Origin: Achatina immaculata
Taxonomy: Eukaryota; Mollusca; Gastropoda; Stylommatophora; Achatinidae
Direction: 5' to 3'
Length of the DNA: 64,000 bases
NCBI GenBank assembly: GCA_009760885.1
Contig: CM019721.1
Coordinates: 23,196,146 to 23,260,145 of the forward strand
Positions 10,946-21,830 of this stretch are shown here, piece by piece; positions within the stretch are counted from its first letter, which is position 1; every line of letters starts with the position of its first letter. Under the pieces are notes generated by a model. That model had not been told where the DNA came from. It searched no databases and saw nothing but the letters and a program-made list of their open reading frames with translations. The translations under genes were made by a program, and so were the position numbers.

Positions 10946-11039
10946 CATGCCAGTCAGACGTTGTCTTCACTGACCTCCACAAGTGTCTATCTTTTGCTCT
11001 GTCTATAAACTGTGTTTTGGACTGTGCTCTGTGCCACTC

Positions 11040-11245
11040 CTTTAGTCAGTCAGGTGTCTTGTTTCTTTGTCTTCCTCTGTCCCTTTTTTCCCTCCAGTGT
11101 TCCTGTTGTCATTAAAGTGTTCCATTTTGCCTCTTCTTAAAACATTTCCTACAAATCTGGACCGTTGTATTCTGAACTTTGCCACAATTTCTTTCTTTTG
11201 CCCAGACTTGAAGAATAAAACAGCATAAGACAGGATGTCCAATCT
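11040..11245 (-). mobile_element. LINE E-type C-terminal fragment
   Basis: The minus strand encodes IQRSRFVGNVLRRGKMEHF followed by a TGGKKG box. It resembles the RQSRFPGHVMRAGGLEYL block at 30.2 kb and the RQCTFIGYAMRRRDVENNV block at 61.5 kb, which are C-terminal regions of non-LTR retrotransposons. It is short, and the GRPRE box is degenerate. Confidence 0.55.
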
Positions 11246-11254
11246 CAAAGTAAG

Positions 11255-12620
11255 GAAGTATCGTTATGGATAGCAGAGAAATACCCCGGAGATGGGATAA
11301 TACATAAGAGAACTTTATAACGATGAAAAGGGAAGAGGTAAATATATAGAATCATAATGACAGACCATATATACTAACTGAAGAAGTGGAAGACGTTATA
11401 CCCCATATGAAAAAACAACAAAACGCTAGAACCAGATAACATAAAAGAAGAAACAGGGGCAATAGCAGAGTTTGGAATAGAATACTAACAAAACCGATCA
11501 ATGACATTTACAACAGACGATTTTCTAACATCAATATTTATAGCCTTGCCGAAAAAACCAGGAGTAATAGAGTGCTAAGAACACAGGACTATCAATCTTA
11601 TGTGTCACATAACAAAAATGTTGCTTCACATGAAGAGAATTAGGAGTAAGATAAGACCAGAAACTGCAGAAGAACAGTGCAGATTCAGTCAAGGAAAAGA
11701 CACAAGTAATGCAGTATGTATCATAGGATCACTAATATATTAAAATACTGGGATAAAAAGAGTTAGGTCCCATAGAAATCAATAGCTTTGTGCTTAGATT
11801 TATTCCCCTTTAAATCAGATTCTCGCATATCTCGTGCCGGGCATGAGACACGTATAACTTATGAGAAAGAAAAGTCGTGAGACAGAAATGAAATGACTTA
11901 GAACAGTTGAAGTTTTGAGTTTCGGATATGGCAGTTCGTAGGTTAGATTGCCTGTGAAAATATGTAGTTTGTGTAGTGTGATAGATTAGTAGAATAGAAA
12001 TGTACTAGAAGTTCTGTTAGTGGCGAAGTCTGTGGTCGTAAGTAGCCGCTTAGAACTTATTCTATGTTGCTTTGAGTTGGAATTTCGTCCTGCCATGTCT
12101 TCTTGGATTGTGTTATGCCACTGTTCTACTCGTCACATCGTCATCGTCATCATCACTCCATGCACTAATAAAATCTTCATAACTTAATATCGCTGCTGCT
12201 GTGCTGCTACTTGCCACTGAGAGAGTGATCGTTCCTGGGAAAGTAAGTCTGTGAAGCGAGTAGCTAAACAGACGTAGAAAGAGACTGAGCTCGAGTGTAG
12301 TTGAAAGAGTAAAATCTCGACTGTGAGTGAAGTAAAGTATTAATTAGTAACAGAAGTGAAGATCATATATCTTGAGAAAAGCAGAAGTACTTTCCAGTGT
12401 GAAGATAACATTTCCACAACATTACATGTTACAGTTAATACATCAGAGCATAATTATAGGGCAGGAAATTACACATCACAGCAATTGTGACAGTTATATA
12501 CACCATTTTAACCTGAGAATCATACAACAATACTGGAAACAAATAACTGCAATCAGGATTTATAATCAAATAAGAGAGTATCAGAGCATAGGAGTACGGC
12601 AAGGATGAGTTTTATCCCTG

Positions 12621-12665
<45 letters not shown>

Positions 12666-13210
12666 GTTATGAGACACACTGAAAACATGCCTGGAATAGC
12701 AGAGGATGGATACAGCCTAAACAATCCAAGTTATGCAGACAACCCGGTAATGATAGCCCACAGCGAAGATGGAGCTCCAATCCATGTTAGACAAAATCGT
12801 AGAAAGAAGTGAGAAGAAAGAACTTAGTTTAAATAATAAGAAGACATAGGTTTGTAGCATCAAAGTAAAAGGCACAAAATTAAAGCAAGTTGACATATTC
12901 AAGTATTTAGGAACAATAAAAACACAAGATGGAAGATGAGGAACCGAAATAAGGAGCAGAACAGCCCAAGCCAAGTCCACGTTTATGAAAATGAAAAACA
13001 TTCTGTGCGATAAAGTTCCGTCAGTGAACATCATAAAAGGGAATTATTCAGTGTGAACCCGAACCCATGTTATTTATGTGAATGCCAAGCATGGACGACA
13101 ACAAAGAGGACCCAAAATCTACTGGAAGAGGCGGAGATGTGGTTCATAAGAAAAATAATAAGAACACCATGAACAGCCAGGAAAACAGATTAAGGACGCA
13201 GGTAGGTAAT
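11255..13210 (+). pseudogene. LINE E reverse transcriptase remnant, split by an insertion
   Basis: A degenerate RT on the plus strand. Around 11380-11740 one sees pieces of the N-terminal RT block (LPEEV-like start, a PKKPGVIE-like box, an EEQCGF-KGKGTSNAV-like box) in shifting frames. From about 12525 the RT resumes with AIRIYNQIREYQSIGVRQG, where the expected Cys codon is TGA (12606-12608), then a (TC)n tract, then SYADN, KIVERSEKKLSLNNKKT- and FKYLGTI-like blocks. Between them, 11760-12520 does not match the RT; it contains an AATAAA and GATA-like sequence and may be an inserted element. No part can be active. Confidence 0.65.
12624..12664. repeat. (TC)n microsatellite inside LINE E RT
   Basis: About 40 bp of CT repeats replace the codons that normally follow the VRQGC-LSP block of the RT. 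Confidence 0.9.
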
Positions 13211-13825
13211 GTCTGTGGCAGAAAACTCATCGTAAAGAACCAACATTTGATGGGAACTATTAGCAGACATACTCTTGGGTGGATGCTGCGGCATGCGGCC
13301 GGGGCATATATGGGGCTGTTCTGAATGCAAAGACGCCGGAGTCTGATTTTTAACCTTTGAACCTTCCCCCTGCTTATCATGCTCAGTAACAGATGGCGCT
13401 TGACTGTGAGTGAGAGAATGCTGTATGTTCTCCTGATGATCTCGGAAGACTCTAGGACAGGGCCTTATTTTACAGGCTAGCTGTCTCCACCCAGCTGGAA
13501 CTAACAATATGTTTAGCTTCCTTTAACTTCTTTAGATTTCCATCTGTTTTCTGCTATTTATACTCTACTTTCTTGCCTCAATCCCGCGCATTTCTCTACA
13601 GTTCTTCATTCACCAGTTTTTATGCTATCTCCCGGTCCCTCCCACATTCCCCTCACCCACCTTCTTCTCTAGCAGGTATTTATTGCATTCTGGTCTCTTT
13701 CTTGGGCCCCCTTCCCCCCCCCCCCCACACACACACATATTGTTCTCTCCTTTTCACGGCCGCTGATATAAGACTGGTTGAAGTTGTTATCTTTTGTGGT
13801 CTCCCAGACTCGTCTTTAGGGCGTA
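13211..13825. other. No gene recognised
   Basis: Mixed sequence with a C-rich run and short CA repeat at about 13718-13738; no supported ORF. Confidence 0.4.
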
Positions 13826-13975
13826 TTGTTGTATTCTGTACTAGAAAGGATGCCACAGAGCTAAGTTTTTCATTTTCATTTTTCTTCTTTTTATTTATGT
13901 GTTGTGCTGTTTTTGTATGTAATCTTGGAAAAAGGCTGACGCCGAAATATTGGATGCTGTGTGCTTTTTTTTCAT
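13826..13975 (+). repeat. Interspersed repeat R1, copy 1
   Basis: About 150 bp that match 44025-44180 in the opposite orientation. Shared blocks are GGATGCCACAGAGCTAAG, TTTTCATTTTCATTTTTCTT, and GGCTGACGCCGAAATATTGG. The final GGC-loop-GCC-GAAA block resembles the hairpin at the 3' end of the Penelope-like element at 44.57 kb, so R1 may be a 3' UTR of a related retroelement. Confidence 0.7.
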
Positions 13976-14089
13976 TTATACATTCTCATCTTACTTTCCT
14001 ACTTTCTACTATTTGTGTTTTTGTATTCCCCTCATTTTCTCACTCCCTCTGTCGCTTTGTAAAAACTGAACCATACACCTCTATCTACC

Positions 14090-14165
14090 TGCATGATGAA
14101 GGGCAGAACGTTAGACGGGCCTGCGTGCCCAATCGTTAACCCTTTGAAAATGAAGCCCGTTTGTT
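14090..14165 (+). mobile_element. LINE D-like 3' terminal hairpin block
   Basis: GATGAAGGGCAGAACGTTAG plus ACGGGCCTGCGTGCCC matches the LINE D 3' UTR at 10797-10850, with the same GGGC/GCCC pairing. No coding part is present. Confidence 0.6.
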
Positions 14166-14624
14166 CGATCACTTCCGCTTTCTTGTGCTGCTAATTTATC
14201 TGCCTAGACTGAGTACGTAGGTCCATAGTTTCTACATGATTGTCTGTTAGTACAGGGAACTCTCTCAAGAAAATTATTTTCTAATTTATTCCCAGCACTT
14301 GAGAAGAGATAGAGCAGGAAACAGCCAGAGAAAAATGAAACGCATTTCAGGAGAAATTGGACCTTTGGAAAATCAGATATCGTGATTAATTGCATCTGTT
14401 TAGAAGACAAACAGGCAGACAGACAGATAGACAGGCAGACAGACTCTTATTGCTCCAAAGTACATCTTTAATCTCATGGAGGGGAAAATGAACTACAATG
14501 TAATTATATTACAAATTAAAACACTAAAACTTTCGAAAGTAAGGAGTGTTGTGAAGGTGTACCATCAAGATTTTATTTTATATTATGTTGTCATTATTTT
14601 AAAACCATATAACCTGAATTCAGT
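14166..14624. other. No gene recognised
   Basis: Contains a short (CAGA)n-like stretch at 14405-14446; otherwise AT-rich without supported ORFs. Confidence 0.4.
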
Positions 14625-14654
14625 CTTCTTCTTCATCATCATCATCACCATCAC

Positions 14655-14686
<32 letters not shown>

Positions 14687-14722
14687 CTATCATCAATCAA
14701 TCAATCAATCAATCAATCAATG
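14625..14722. repeat. (ATC)n and (AATC)n microsatellites
   Basis: CATCAT units are followed by six AATC units. Confidence 0.95.
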
Positions 14723-15270
14723 ATCATTATGCAATGTTATGTTGAAAGGTTGTTTCGAGCAGCCCTTCTTGTCTCTAAACAACTTCCTAACTTTCTTTTT
14801 ACTGTGCCACTTAGCCAGCTGCTTCAGAATGTTTTTCTCTAGGCTACTCTCTTTTCCATTTTTACCTTGAGTTTTTTAGTGACTGTATGGTTCTCTAAGG
14901 TGTGTCTTCTCGCGCCTTGCCCATAGAATTTTTATTGTGTTCTGTCATTATAAACAGTAATTTTCCCTGCATCCGTGGTTTCATCATCCGAGGTTTCATC
15001 ATCCGCGGTTTGAGGTACCCTTAGTTTGAAAGTGTTAAATTTTTTTAAAAATCAAACACTAGGAATCCATCAACGTGAATTTATCAATTTGCACGCCCGT
15101 CTTCGTGACAAAGTACTTTGTCTGCTAGTTTTAAGAAGGCTGTTCACACAAAACTGTGCTCTGTCAGTTTACTCTGTCAAAGCCCATTTGTTGTCTATTT
15201 GAAGGAAAAACATATACACCTATAGCAATGTAACTCTTCTTATTGCTTTTACTGATATTTTCTTGCTTGT
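14723..15270. other. No gene recognised
   Basis: AT-rich sequence. Three short repeats of CATCCG-GGTTT lie at 14965-15010. Confidence 0.4.
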
Positions 15271-15667
15271 TATTATATTCTTAATGTCTTAACGAGCTAC
15301 CCTTGCCGCCTTTATTCTTGATGTCGTAAGGAGCTACACTTGTAGCTTTTATTCTGATGTCTTAAGGGGCTACACTTGTTGCTTGTATTCTTGATGTCGT
15401 AAGGACCTGCACTTGTCGTCTTTATTCTTGATGTCGTAAGGAGCTACACTTGAAGCTTTTATTCTAATGTCTTAAGGGGCTACAGTTGTCGCCTTTATTC
15501 TTGATGTCGTAAGGACCTGCATTTGTCGCCTTTATTCTTGATGTCGTAAGGACCTGCACTTGTCGCCTTTATTCTTGATGTCGTAAGGAGCTACACTTGT
15601 CGCTTTTATTCTAATGTCTTAAGCGGGTACACTTGTCGCCTTTATTCTTGATGCGGTAAGAGGTTAT
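15271..15667. repeat. 37-bp minisatellite, block 1
   Basis: The unit is CTTGTCGCCTTTATTCTTGA plus TGTCGTAAGGAGCTACA, about 11 units. The same unit builds blocks at 19936-20412, 21872-22290 and 22770-23125. The array stops exactly where the LINE A insertion begins. Confidence 0.95.
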
Positions 15668-16704
15668 GGTCTCCCTATCAAAGGAGAAGTAAGACTCCTC
15701 GTTACCTCCGTCAGTCTACGGGACACCCTTTGGCAAGGTGGAGTACCCGTATAGCCCCCCCCCCCATCAGGGTGACGTGAAGCCATGGGACCAGGTGGTG
15801 GATGGAATGGGAGAGCAGCCGACAGATAATGTTGGTTATGGTCACCATTCTATGATGGTAGGCAGATGATCTCAATGTAGGGACAATGGCTACGATCACT
15901 GACTAGTACAGTCACTGCCCGGAAGGAAAGCAATGGTAAACTATCTTCTGAAAATACACCAAGAAACCCAAACAGCAACATAGAAGGTCAGATAGGAAAA
16001 ATATGGTGGCGAGTCAAAACCTCGATCTTAATGCGAAGAAAACTAAACTGATGACAACTGACAAAACAAACAAGGCAGCTGATATATGTATCAATGAGGA
16101 AAAATTGGAAGAAGTGGAGAGTTTTGAATATCTTGGATCACTACTAACTAATAATGGAGATACAATGAGGGAAATTAAAACGAGGACATCTATCCTTCTT
16201 TAGAAAGTAAAACAACTATAGAAACTGTGGAGAGGAACAGACAGAACTACAAAAATAAGATTTTTAAGGGCATGCAACTTTCCCATCCCAACATATGCCT
16301 GTGAGACCTAGACACTTAACAAAACAGCTGAGAAACACGTGAATGCTTTGAATGTAAATGCTACACAAAAGTTCTTCAGATATCATGGACACAGAAAAGA
16401 ACAAATATATCCATACTACAAGAACTTAATATTGAAGAAGGCTGGCTAGTAAAGAGGATTAAACAAAGAAAACTTAAATATTTTGGACACATTAAACGTC
16501 ATGTTCCCCAGTGTGGTACCCGGGATCTGCAAAGAATAGGACCACTGTACCCTACCACGCATGATCGTAAAAGGCGACTAAGGAGGGTTCGGCATAGGGC
16601 CAGCAACCCTATCTGGTAAAAACTATCAGACTGCTACAGAAACGGAAGCAAGGGAAAAAACAAATGCAGGTGGAAGGAGAAATGCTTATCAGGAAACTGA
16701 GACC

Positions 16705-18453
16705 ATGAAGGTTGTGGATGAAAGCCAGCTACTGGAAGTCCCCAGCCCGACTGCAGACCTCTTGGAACCTAAACACAAGATGCAAATAGGCAGCTGGAAT
16801 GTAAGAACACTAAACCAGACTGGAAAACTAGCACAAACCATCAAGGAAATGCACAGATACAAACTAGACATACTAGGAATACAAGAAGCAAGATGGACAG
16901 GACAAGGCAGAAGGAAATTAACAACACAGCACACAGAAGATACAATAATATGGTCAGGTAAAGAAGATCATCATGAAGGAGGAGTAGCATTGATTATAAC
17001 AAAAGAAGCATCAAGAGCATTGCTGAAATGGACCCCAATAAATGAGAGATTATTATATGCACGGTTCAACTCAAGATTCACGAAGCTGTCTATTATAGTT
17101 TGTTATGCACCAACAGAAGCAGCTGAAGAGGAATTAAAAGAAGATTTTTACAACAGCCTCCAAGCCACAGTAGAAACAATACCCAAACATGATATGCTAC
17201 TCATCTTGGGCGACTTCAATGCAAAAGTAGGTGAAGGAAATGAAGATAGAAGAATAATCATGGGAAGAGAAGGAATTGGAGAAATAAATGAAAATGGAGA
17301 AAGACTGTGCAGTTTCTGTGAAGAAAACATGATGACCATCGGAGGGACAATTTTCCAACACAAAAACATCCATAAGGTGACTTGGAGGTCACCAGATAAA
17401 ACCACAGAAAACCAAATCGATCACATACTAATAAATAACAAGTGGAAACGGTCACTACAAGATGTGCGAGCAAGGAAAGGAGCAGATGTAGGAATTGATC
17501 ACAACCTTCTGGTAGCAAAAATAAAACTAAAATTAAGGAAAGCCAAAATCGGAGAACACAGAAAGACACATTTTGATACAAGAAAACTGAAAGACCAGCA
17601 AACAAGAAATGAATTCTCAATAGTACTTAAGAACCGCTTCAGTGTCCTACAAGACGAAGCAGAAATGTCCATATTAGAGTTCAATAAAACACTACAGGAA
17701 ACAGCAAAAGAGGTGCTGGGATATCGGAAACGGAGAAAAGAGGAATGGATAAGCAAGACCACATGGGAAAAGATAGAGCAAAGAAAAGAAATCAAGAAAA
17801 AATTACTGAACACCAAATCACAACGGCTTAAAGAACGAGTTTTAAGTAATTATGCACAAAAAGACAAAGAAGTGAAGGAATCATGCCGTCAAGATAAACG
17901 TCAGTATTATGACAACTTAGCAGAAACAGCAGAGAAAGCAGCATATACAAATGACATGAAAACCATATATAAAATCACAAAGCAGATGACAGGTAACTTC
18001 AACACAAGATGTGAAAGTGCAGTAAGGACACAAAATGGACAACTGGTCAGTGGAGAAAGAGAAAAAATTGAAAGATGGAGGGAACACTTTAACACCCTAC
18101 TAAACAGAACACAAGCAGCACAAACAATAGACATACCTGAAGCAAAAATGGAACTAAACATCAATACAGGACCAATAACAATAAATGAAGTAAAGGAGGC
18201 GATAAAGAAGCTAAAATCAGACAGGGCACCAGGTGAAGATGAAGTGACTGCTGAGATGTTGAAAGCAGAAGAAACAGAAACACCAAAACAACTTTGCCGG
18301 ATATTACAACAAATTTGGGATCTAGAAAAAGCCCCAGATGAGTGGAAAACTGGGCTTATAGTAAAACTACCAAAGAAGGGTGACCTCAGAGATTGCGGGA
18401 ACTGGAGAGGCATTACCCTACTGCCACTCACCAGTAAAGTTTTTGCAGAATAA
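16705..18453 (+). CDS. LINE C ORF, endonuclease and RT N-terminus (frameshifted end)
   Basis: An open frame of 582 codons. Residues about 25-290 form an APE-like endonuclease: GSWNVRTLNQTGK, then LGIQEARWTG (catalytic Glu), GGVALII, VCYAPTE, LLILGDFNAKVG (catalytic Asp and Asn), TWRSPDKTTENQIDHILIN, and GIDHNLLVAKI with the final His. This would nick target DNA in the nucleus and prime reverse transcription. Residues about 300-460 are a basic linker with coiled-coil-like charge. From about 490 the RT fingers start: IKKLKSDRAPGEDEVTAEML, then LRDCGNWRGITLLPLTSKVF. The frame then breaks: one T appears to be missing in the T-run at 18440-18444, giving a premature TAA at 18451-18453. The ATG at 16705 is preceded by an element-specific 5' UTR. 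Confidence 0.92.
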   Translation: MKVVDESQLLEVPSPTADLLEPKHKMQIGSWNVRTLNQTGKLAQTIKEMHRYKLDILGIQEARWTGQGRRKLTTQHTEDTIIWSGKEDHHEGGVALIITKEASRALLKWTPINERLLYARFNSRFTKLSIIVCYAPTEAAEEELKEDFYNSLQATVETIPKHDMLLILGDFNAKVGEGNEDRRIIMGREGIGEINENGERLCSFCEENMMTIGGTIFQHKNIHKVTWRSPDKTTENQIDHILINNKWKRSLQDVRARKGADVGIDHNLLVAKIKLKLRKAKIGEHRKTHFDTRKLKDQQTRNEFSIVLKNRFSVLQDEAEMSILEFNKTLQETAKEVLGYRKRRKEEWISKTTWEKIEQRKEIKKKLLNTKSQRLKERVLSNYAQKDKEVKESCRQDKRQYYDNLAETAEKAAYTNDMKTIYKITKQMTGNFNTRCESAVRTQNGQLVSGEREKIERWREHFNTLLNRTQAAQTIDIPEAKMELNINTGPITINEVKEAIKKLKSDRAPGEDEVTAEMLKAEETETPKQLCRILQQIWDLEKAPDEWKTGLIVKLPKKGDLRDCGNWRGITLLPLTSKVFAE

Positions 18454-19680
18454 TCATCAACAGAATTGTACCAACACTTGAGAAAAACTTCGGAAAGAGC
18501 AGGCAGGATTTAGGAAAGGAAGATCATGCATAGACCACATATTTGTACTTAGACAAATATTAGAACAGGCAAATGAATGGCATAGCACAACATATGCATT
18601 ATTCATAGATTCTGAGAAAGCCTTTGACAGTGTCAACAGAGATGCACTGTGGAAAATCCTAAGATGGCATGGCCTCCCCCATAAGATAGTTAATGTAATC
18701 AAAGCCCTATACGAGGGTTTTCAGTGCAAAGTTATCTGTGGAGAACATACCTCCAGCAGCTTTAGGGTACAAACAGGAGTGAAACAGGGATGTGTACTAT
18801 CACCAACATTATTTATCTTGGCAGTAGACTTGTTAATGAAGGAGGCAACATCAGACAAACGCAGAGGATTACAATGGACCCTTGACACAGTGCTGGAGGA
18901 CCTTGACTTTGCGGACGACATTTGTCTATTATCAAGCAGTCACAAAGATATGCAAGATAAAATAAACAAGCTAACTCAGAATGCAAACAACATAGGACTA
19001 AAGATCAAAGTAGGAAAGACAAAGTTAATGAAGCAAAATGTGAACAACAGAAATGTACTCAGAGTAGATAGCAAGTTAGTGGAGGAGGTCAACGAATTTG
19101 TATACCTTGGCAGTAGAGTAGTAGAAAATGGAGACAGCACAGAGGACATCAACAGCAGACTTACTAGAGCAAACCAGGCTTTTGCAATGCTGCAGAATAT
19201 ATGGAAATCAAAAAAACTAAACATAAATATGAAAATCAGGATATTTAAAAGTAATGTTCTAAGTGTACTACTCTATGGAAGTGAATGCTGGAAAATCACC
19301 AAAAACATAGAAAACAAGTTGAATTCTTTCCAGACTAAATGTTTACGAAGAATTAGAAAAATATTTTGGCCAAACACCATAAGAAATAACATCTTATTGG
19401 CAGAAATGCAGATGAAGCCACTGACAACAATTATTGAGGAAAGACGCTGGCGATGGTTGGGACATGTGCTCCGAATGACTGACAACTCACTACCAAAAAT
19501 AGCACTAAGATGGACACCATAGGGGAACAGAAGTAAGGGTAGACCAAAAGAGACATGGAGAAGAACAACAGAAAGGATGTTGAGCAATAGAGGGCTCACC
19601 TGGGCAAGAGCAGAAAAAAAGGCAAAGGACAGGCATTTGTGGAAAACCCTTGCGGAAGCCCCATGTGCCCTGGGCACTTA
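18454..19680 (+). pseudogene. LINE C ORF, RT core and C-terminus
   Basis: Continuation of the same ORF in other frames. After the first frameshift the frame CRIIINRIVPTLEK runs to about 18485, where a second single A appears lost in an A-run. From there one frame continues to 19519: RKGRSCIDHIFVLRQ, LFIDSEKAFDSVN (Ser where Phe is usual), TGVKQGCVLSPTLF (motif B), LEDLDFADDICLLSS (motif C with the FADD catalytic pair), FVYLGSRV, LLYGSECW and WLGHVLRMTDN. A TAG at 19520-19522 interrupts TP-GNRSKGRPKETW; the frame then stays open to the natural end LCALGT-like at about 19680. Only two indels and one nonsense change separate this copy from a coding one. Confidence 0.9.
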
Positions 19681-19683
19681 AGG

Positions 19684-19718
<35 letters not shown>
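19684..19718. repeat. (AG)n microsatellite, 3' tail of LINE C
   Basis: Seventeen or so AG units lie between the element end and the 3' copy of the target duplication. Confidence 0.95.
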
Positions 19719-19722
<4 letters not shown>

Positions 19723-19935
19723 GTCATGATAATTTAGAGAAGACCCTCTCGGAAGGGTACATAATGGGAAAAAGAAAGAGAGGAAGAGCAAGCCGAAGAT
19801 GGCTGCAAGACATCGTTGATGATCTGCAAATGGACGCGTCAGCAGCAGGACATCTTGCTTACAACCGAGAGGATTACAGGAGAGCTGTTAGGGAGCCAAA
19901 GTTCCGCAAGGTACATGCAAATGATTGACAAACTG

Positions 19936-20412
19936 GTAAGAGTTTACACTTGTCGCCTTTATTCGTGATGTCTTGAAGGCGCTACACTTGTCGCCTTTTT
20001 TCTTGATGTCTTAAGAAGCTACACTTGTATTTATTCATGGTGTCTTAATTAGCTACATTTGTCACGTTTATACTTGATGTCTTATGGAGCTGACTTATCG
20101 CCTCTATTTTTGATGTCTTAAGGAACTACACTTGTCGCTTTTATTCTTGATGTCTTAAGGAGCTACATCTGTTGTCTTTATTATTGATGTCTAAAGGAGC
20201 TACATTTGTTTCCTTTATTCTTGATGTCTTAAAAAGTTACTCTTGTTGCTTTATTCTTGATGTGGTAAGAGCTTACAATTCTCGCCGTTATTCTTGATGT
20301 CTTATGGAGCTACACTTGTAGCCTGTATTCTTGATGTGGAAAGAGGTTACATTTGTCGCCTTTATTCTTGACGTCTTAAAGAGCTACACTTGTCGCTTTT
20401 ATTGTTAATGTC
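19936..20412. repeat. 37-bp minisatellite, block 2
   Basis: Same unit as 15271-15667 (CTTGTCGCCTTTATTCTTGA...), with more divergence. It continues the array interrupted by the LINE A/LINE C insertion. Confidence 0.93.
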
Positions 20413-21420
20413 GTAAGAGCGTAACAGAATAAGATGAGATCATTTATGATCGATTTTTGTGATCTGAGGGATGTAATTAATTACATTATTAGGATTACTC
20501 ATGATCTAGCCCTTTAAGGTCTATAGTAATAACAAAATATTTCGTCTTGTAAATTTCACAGAATTTTCCCGTTATTTGTAGTAGCCTGTTTGTGTAAACA
20601 GCAGACAAATTGTAGTCACACAGTGGGAGTTTCTCGAGATGTTTGTTAAGATAGCTTTGGTTCACAGGAAGAGGGATTTTGCTGTTTAGAGCAGATTTTT
20701 GGGGGTGGGTTTAGTTCAAGGAAAGATGTAGCTGGGAAATATTTTGTCAAGGGAGTGCTGTTCTAGATTTTGGAGTGTACAGTCTGTTTTTTTTTTTTTT
20801 TTGGTAACGAATTTGTAACAGAAGTTTGTAATGTAGTCTACAGTGTAATATTGTCATGTTTAGGACATTTAGTTCTTGTTTGTTAATCGACATTTAGTTC
20901 TTGTTTGTTAATCAGGAATAGCCTGTGATGCATATTTTTTTGGAATTCGTTAATTTAAGGGAAGCTTTCGTCGAACTTCTGAGATGACTGATTTTTTATG
21001 TTGCTAGAGGTTTCTTCACAATGGCTTAATCAGGCCGGGGATCATGTTTGTATTCTTGTCAAGCCTCGTGACGTCATCTCATCCTCCATCCATATCAACA
21101 CTCATCTTCCCTTACAATAAAACTTATGTCTTGAATTTGAGCCTACACTCTTGGCTGTTCCTAAAGAATTGTATTGCTTGTAAGTGATAAGCCTGAGAAG
21201 TGAACTCCTAATTGTTCTCTGGTCGTCCAGTGGGAACAAGGAGAGAGCCTGGGTCGTTATGTGTTTCTTAGGGCATACTAAAGAAGCATAACAAGATTCA
21301 TAGATGAATCTAGTAAAGTTGATCATGAGAGTAACTACACAAAATTCTTCTCCCAGTAGATACTTTCTATACGACAGTAATAAGTCTTAAGTTCAGTAGA
21401 AAGATACGCTTTCAGATGGT
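20413..21420. other. No gene recognised
   Basis: About 1 kb AT-rich. It contains two direct copies of a 23-bp ATTTAGTTCTTGTTTGTTAA segment at 20868-20914 and a poly-T run at 20789-20803. Confidence 0.45.
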
Positions 21421-21830
21421 GTTAGCACGTCATTATTCAGTGCAAAAGCATTCAGCACATACTATTTCGGCTGGTGTTAGCACGTCATTATTCAATGCAC
21501 ATGCATTCAGCACATACTATTTCAGCTGGTGCTAGCACGTCATTATTCAGTGCACATGCATTCAGCACATACTATTTCAGCTGGTGTTTGCACATGCACA
21601 TGCATTCAGCAAATACTATTTCAGCTGGTGTTAGCACATGCACATGCATTCAGCAAATACTATTTCAGCTGGTGCTAGCACGTCATTATTCAGTGCACAT
21701 GCATTCAGCAAATACTATTTCAGCTGGTGTTTGCACATGCACATGCATTCAGCAAATACTATTTCAGCTGGTGTTAGCACATGCACATGCATTCAGCAAA
21801 TACTATTTCAGCTGGTGCTGTGATGTCACG
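21421..21830. repeat. 55/44-bp minisatellite
   Basis: The long unit is AGCTGGTGTTAGCACGTCAT plus TATTCAGTGCACATGCATTC and AGCACATACTATTTC (55 bp). A short variant (44 bp) lacks the GTCATTATTCAG part. Long and short units alternate. Confidence 0.93.

Larger units (their letters stand above)
16504..19718 (+). mobile_element. Near-complete RTE-like LINE C with 10-bp TSD and (AG)n tail
   Basis: A 3.2-kb non-LTR retrotransposon. The exact target duplication AAACGTCATG is at 16494-16503 and 19719-19728, within the outer LINE A. The 5' UTR runs to 16704, followed by one ORF with an APE-type endonuclease and a reverse transcriptase, then a very short 3' UTR and an (AG)n tail at 19684-19718. The length, the single ORF and the short 3' end with simple repeats fit the RTE clade; the endonuclease start resembles the proteins annotated as craniofacial development protein 2-like, which derive from RTE elements. 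Lesions are few (see the coding entries). Confidence 0.93.
15668..19935 (+). mobile_element. LINE A copy (internally deleted) with nested LINE C
   Basis: The outer element is LINE A: 15668-16503 and 19729-19935 form one interrupted copy of about 1.04 kb. 15668-16000 looks like a 5' UTR of an RTE-type LINE. It jumps directly to the late RT region (LNAKKTKLMTT, ESFEYLGSLLT at 16020-16160), so the endonuclease and RT core are deleted. After the nested insert it resumes with the GKRKRGRASR box and ends in EPKFRKVHAND. The flanking 12-mers GGTAAGAGGTTA (15656-15667) and GGTAAGAGTTTA (19936-19947) look like the target duplication within the 37-bp array. Confidence 0.85.

Noticed and set aside
11760..12360. 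Solo LTR inside LINE E (AATAAA, GATA-like boxes)
   Set aside because: No matching TG...CA ends with a short target duplication could be found; reported only as an unaligned insertion.
18779..19522. Separate gene with reverse transcriptase
   Set aside because: It is the downstream half of the single LINE C ORF after two one-base indels.
15271..20412. 37-bp repeats as a possible CRISPR array
   Set aside because: Units are directly contiguous without unique spacers, and the genome is eukaryotic.
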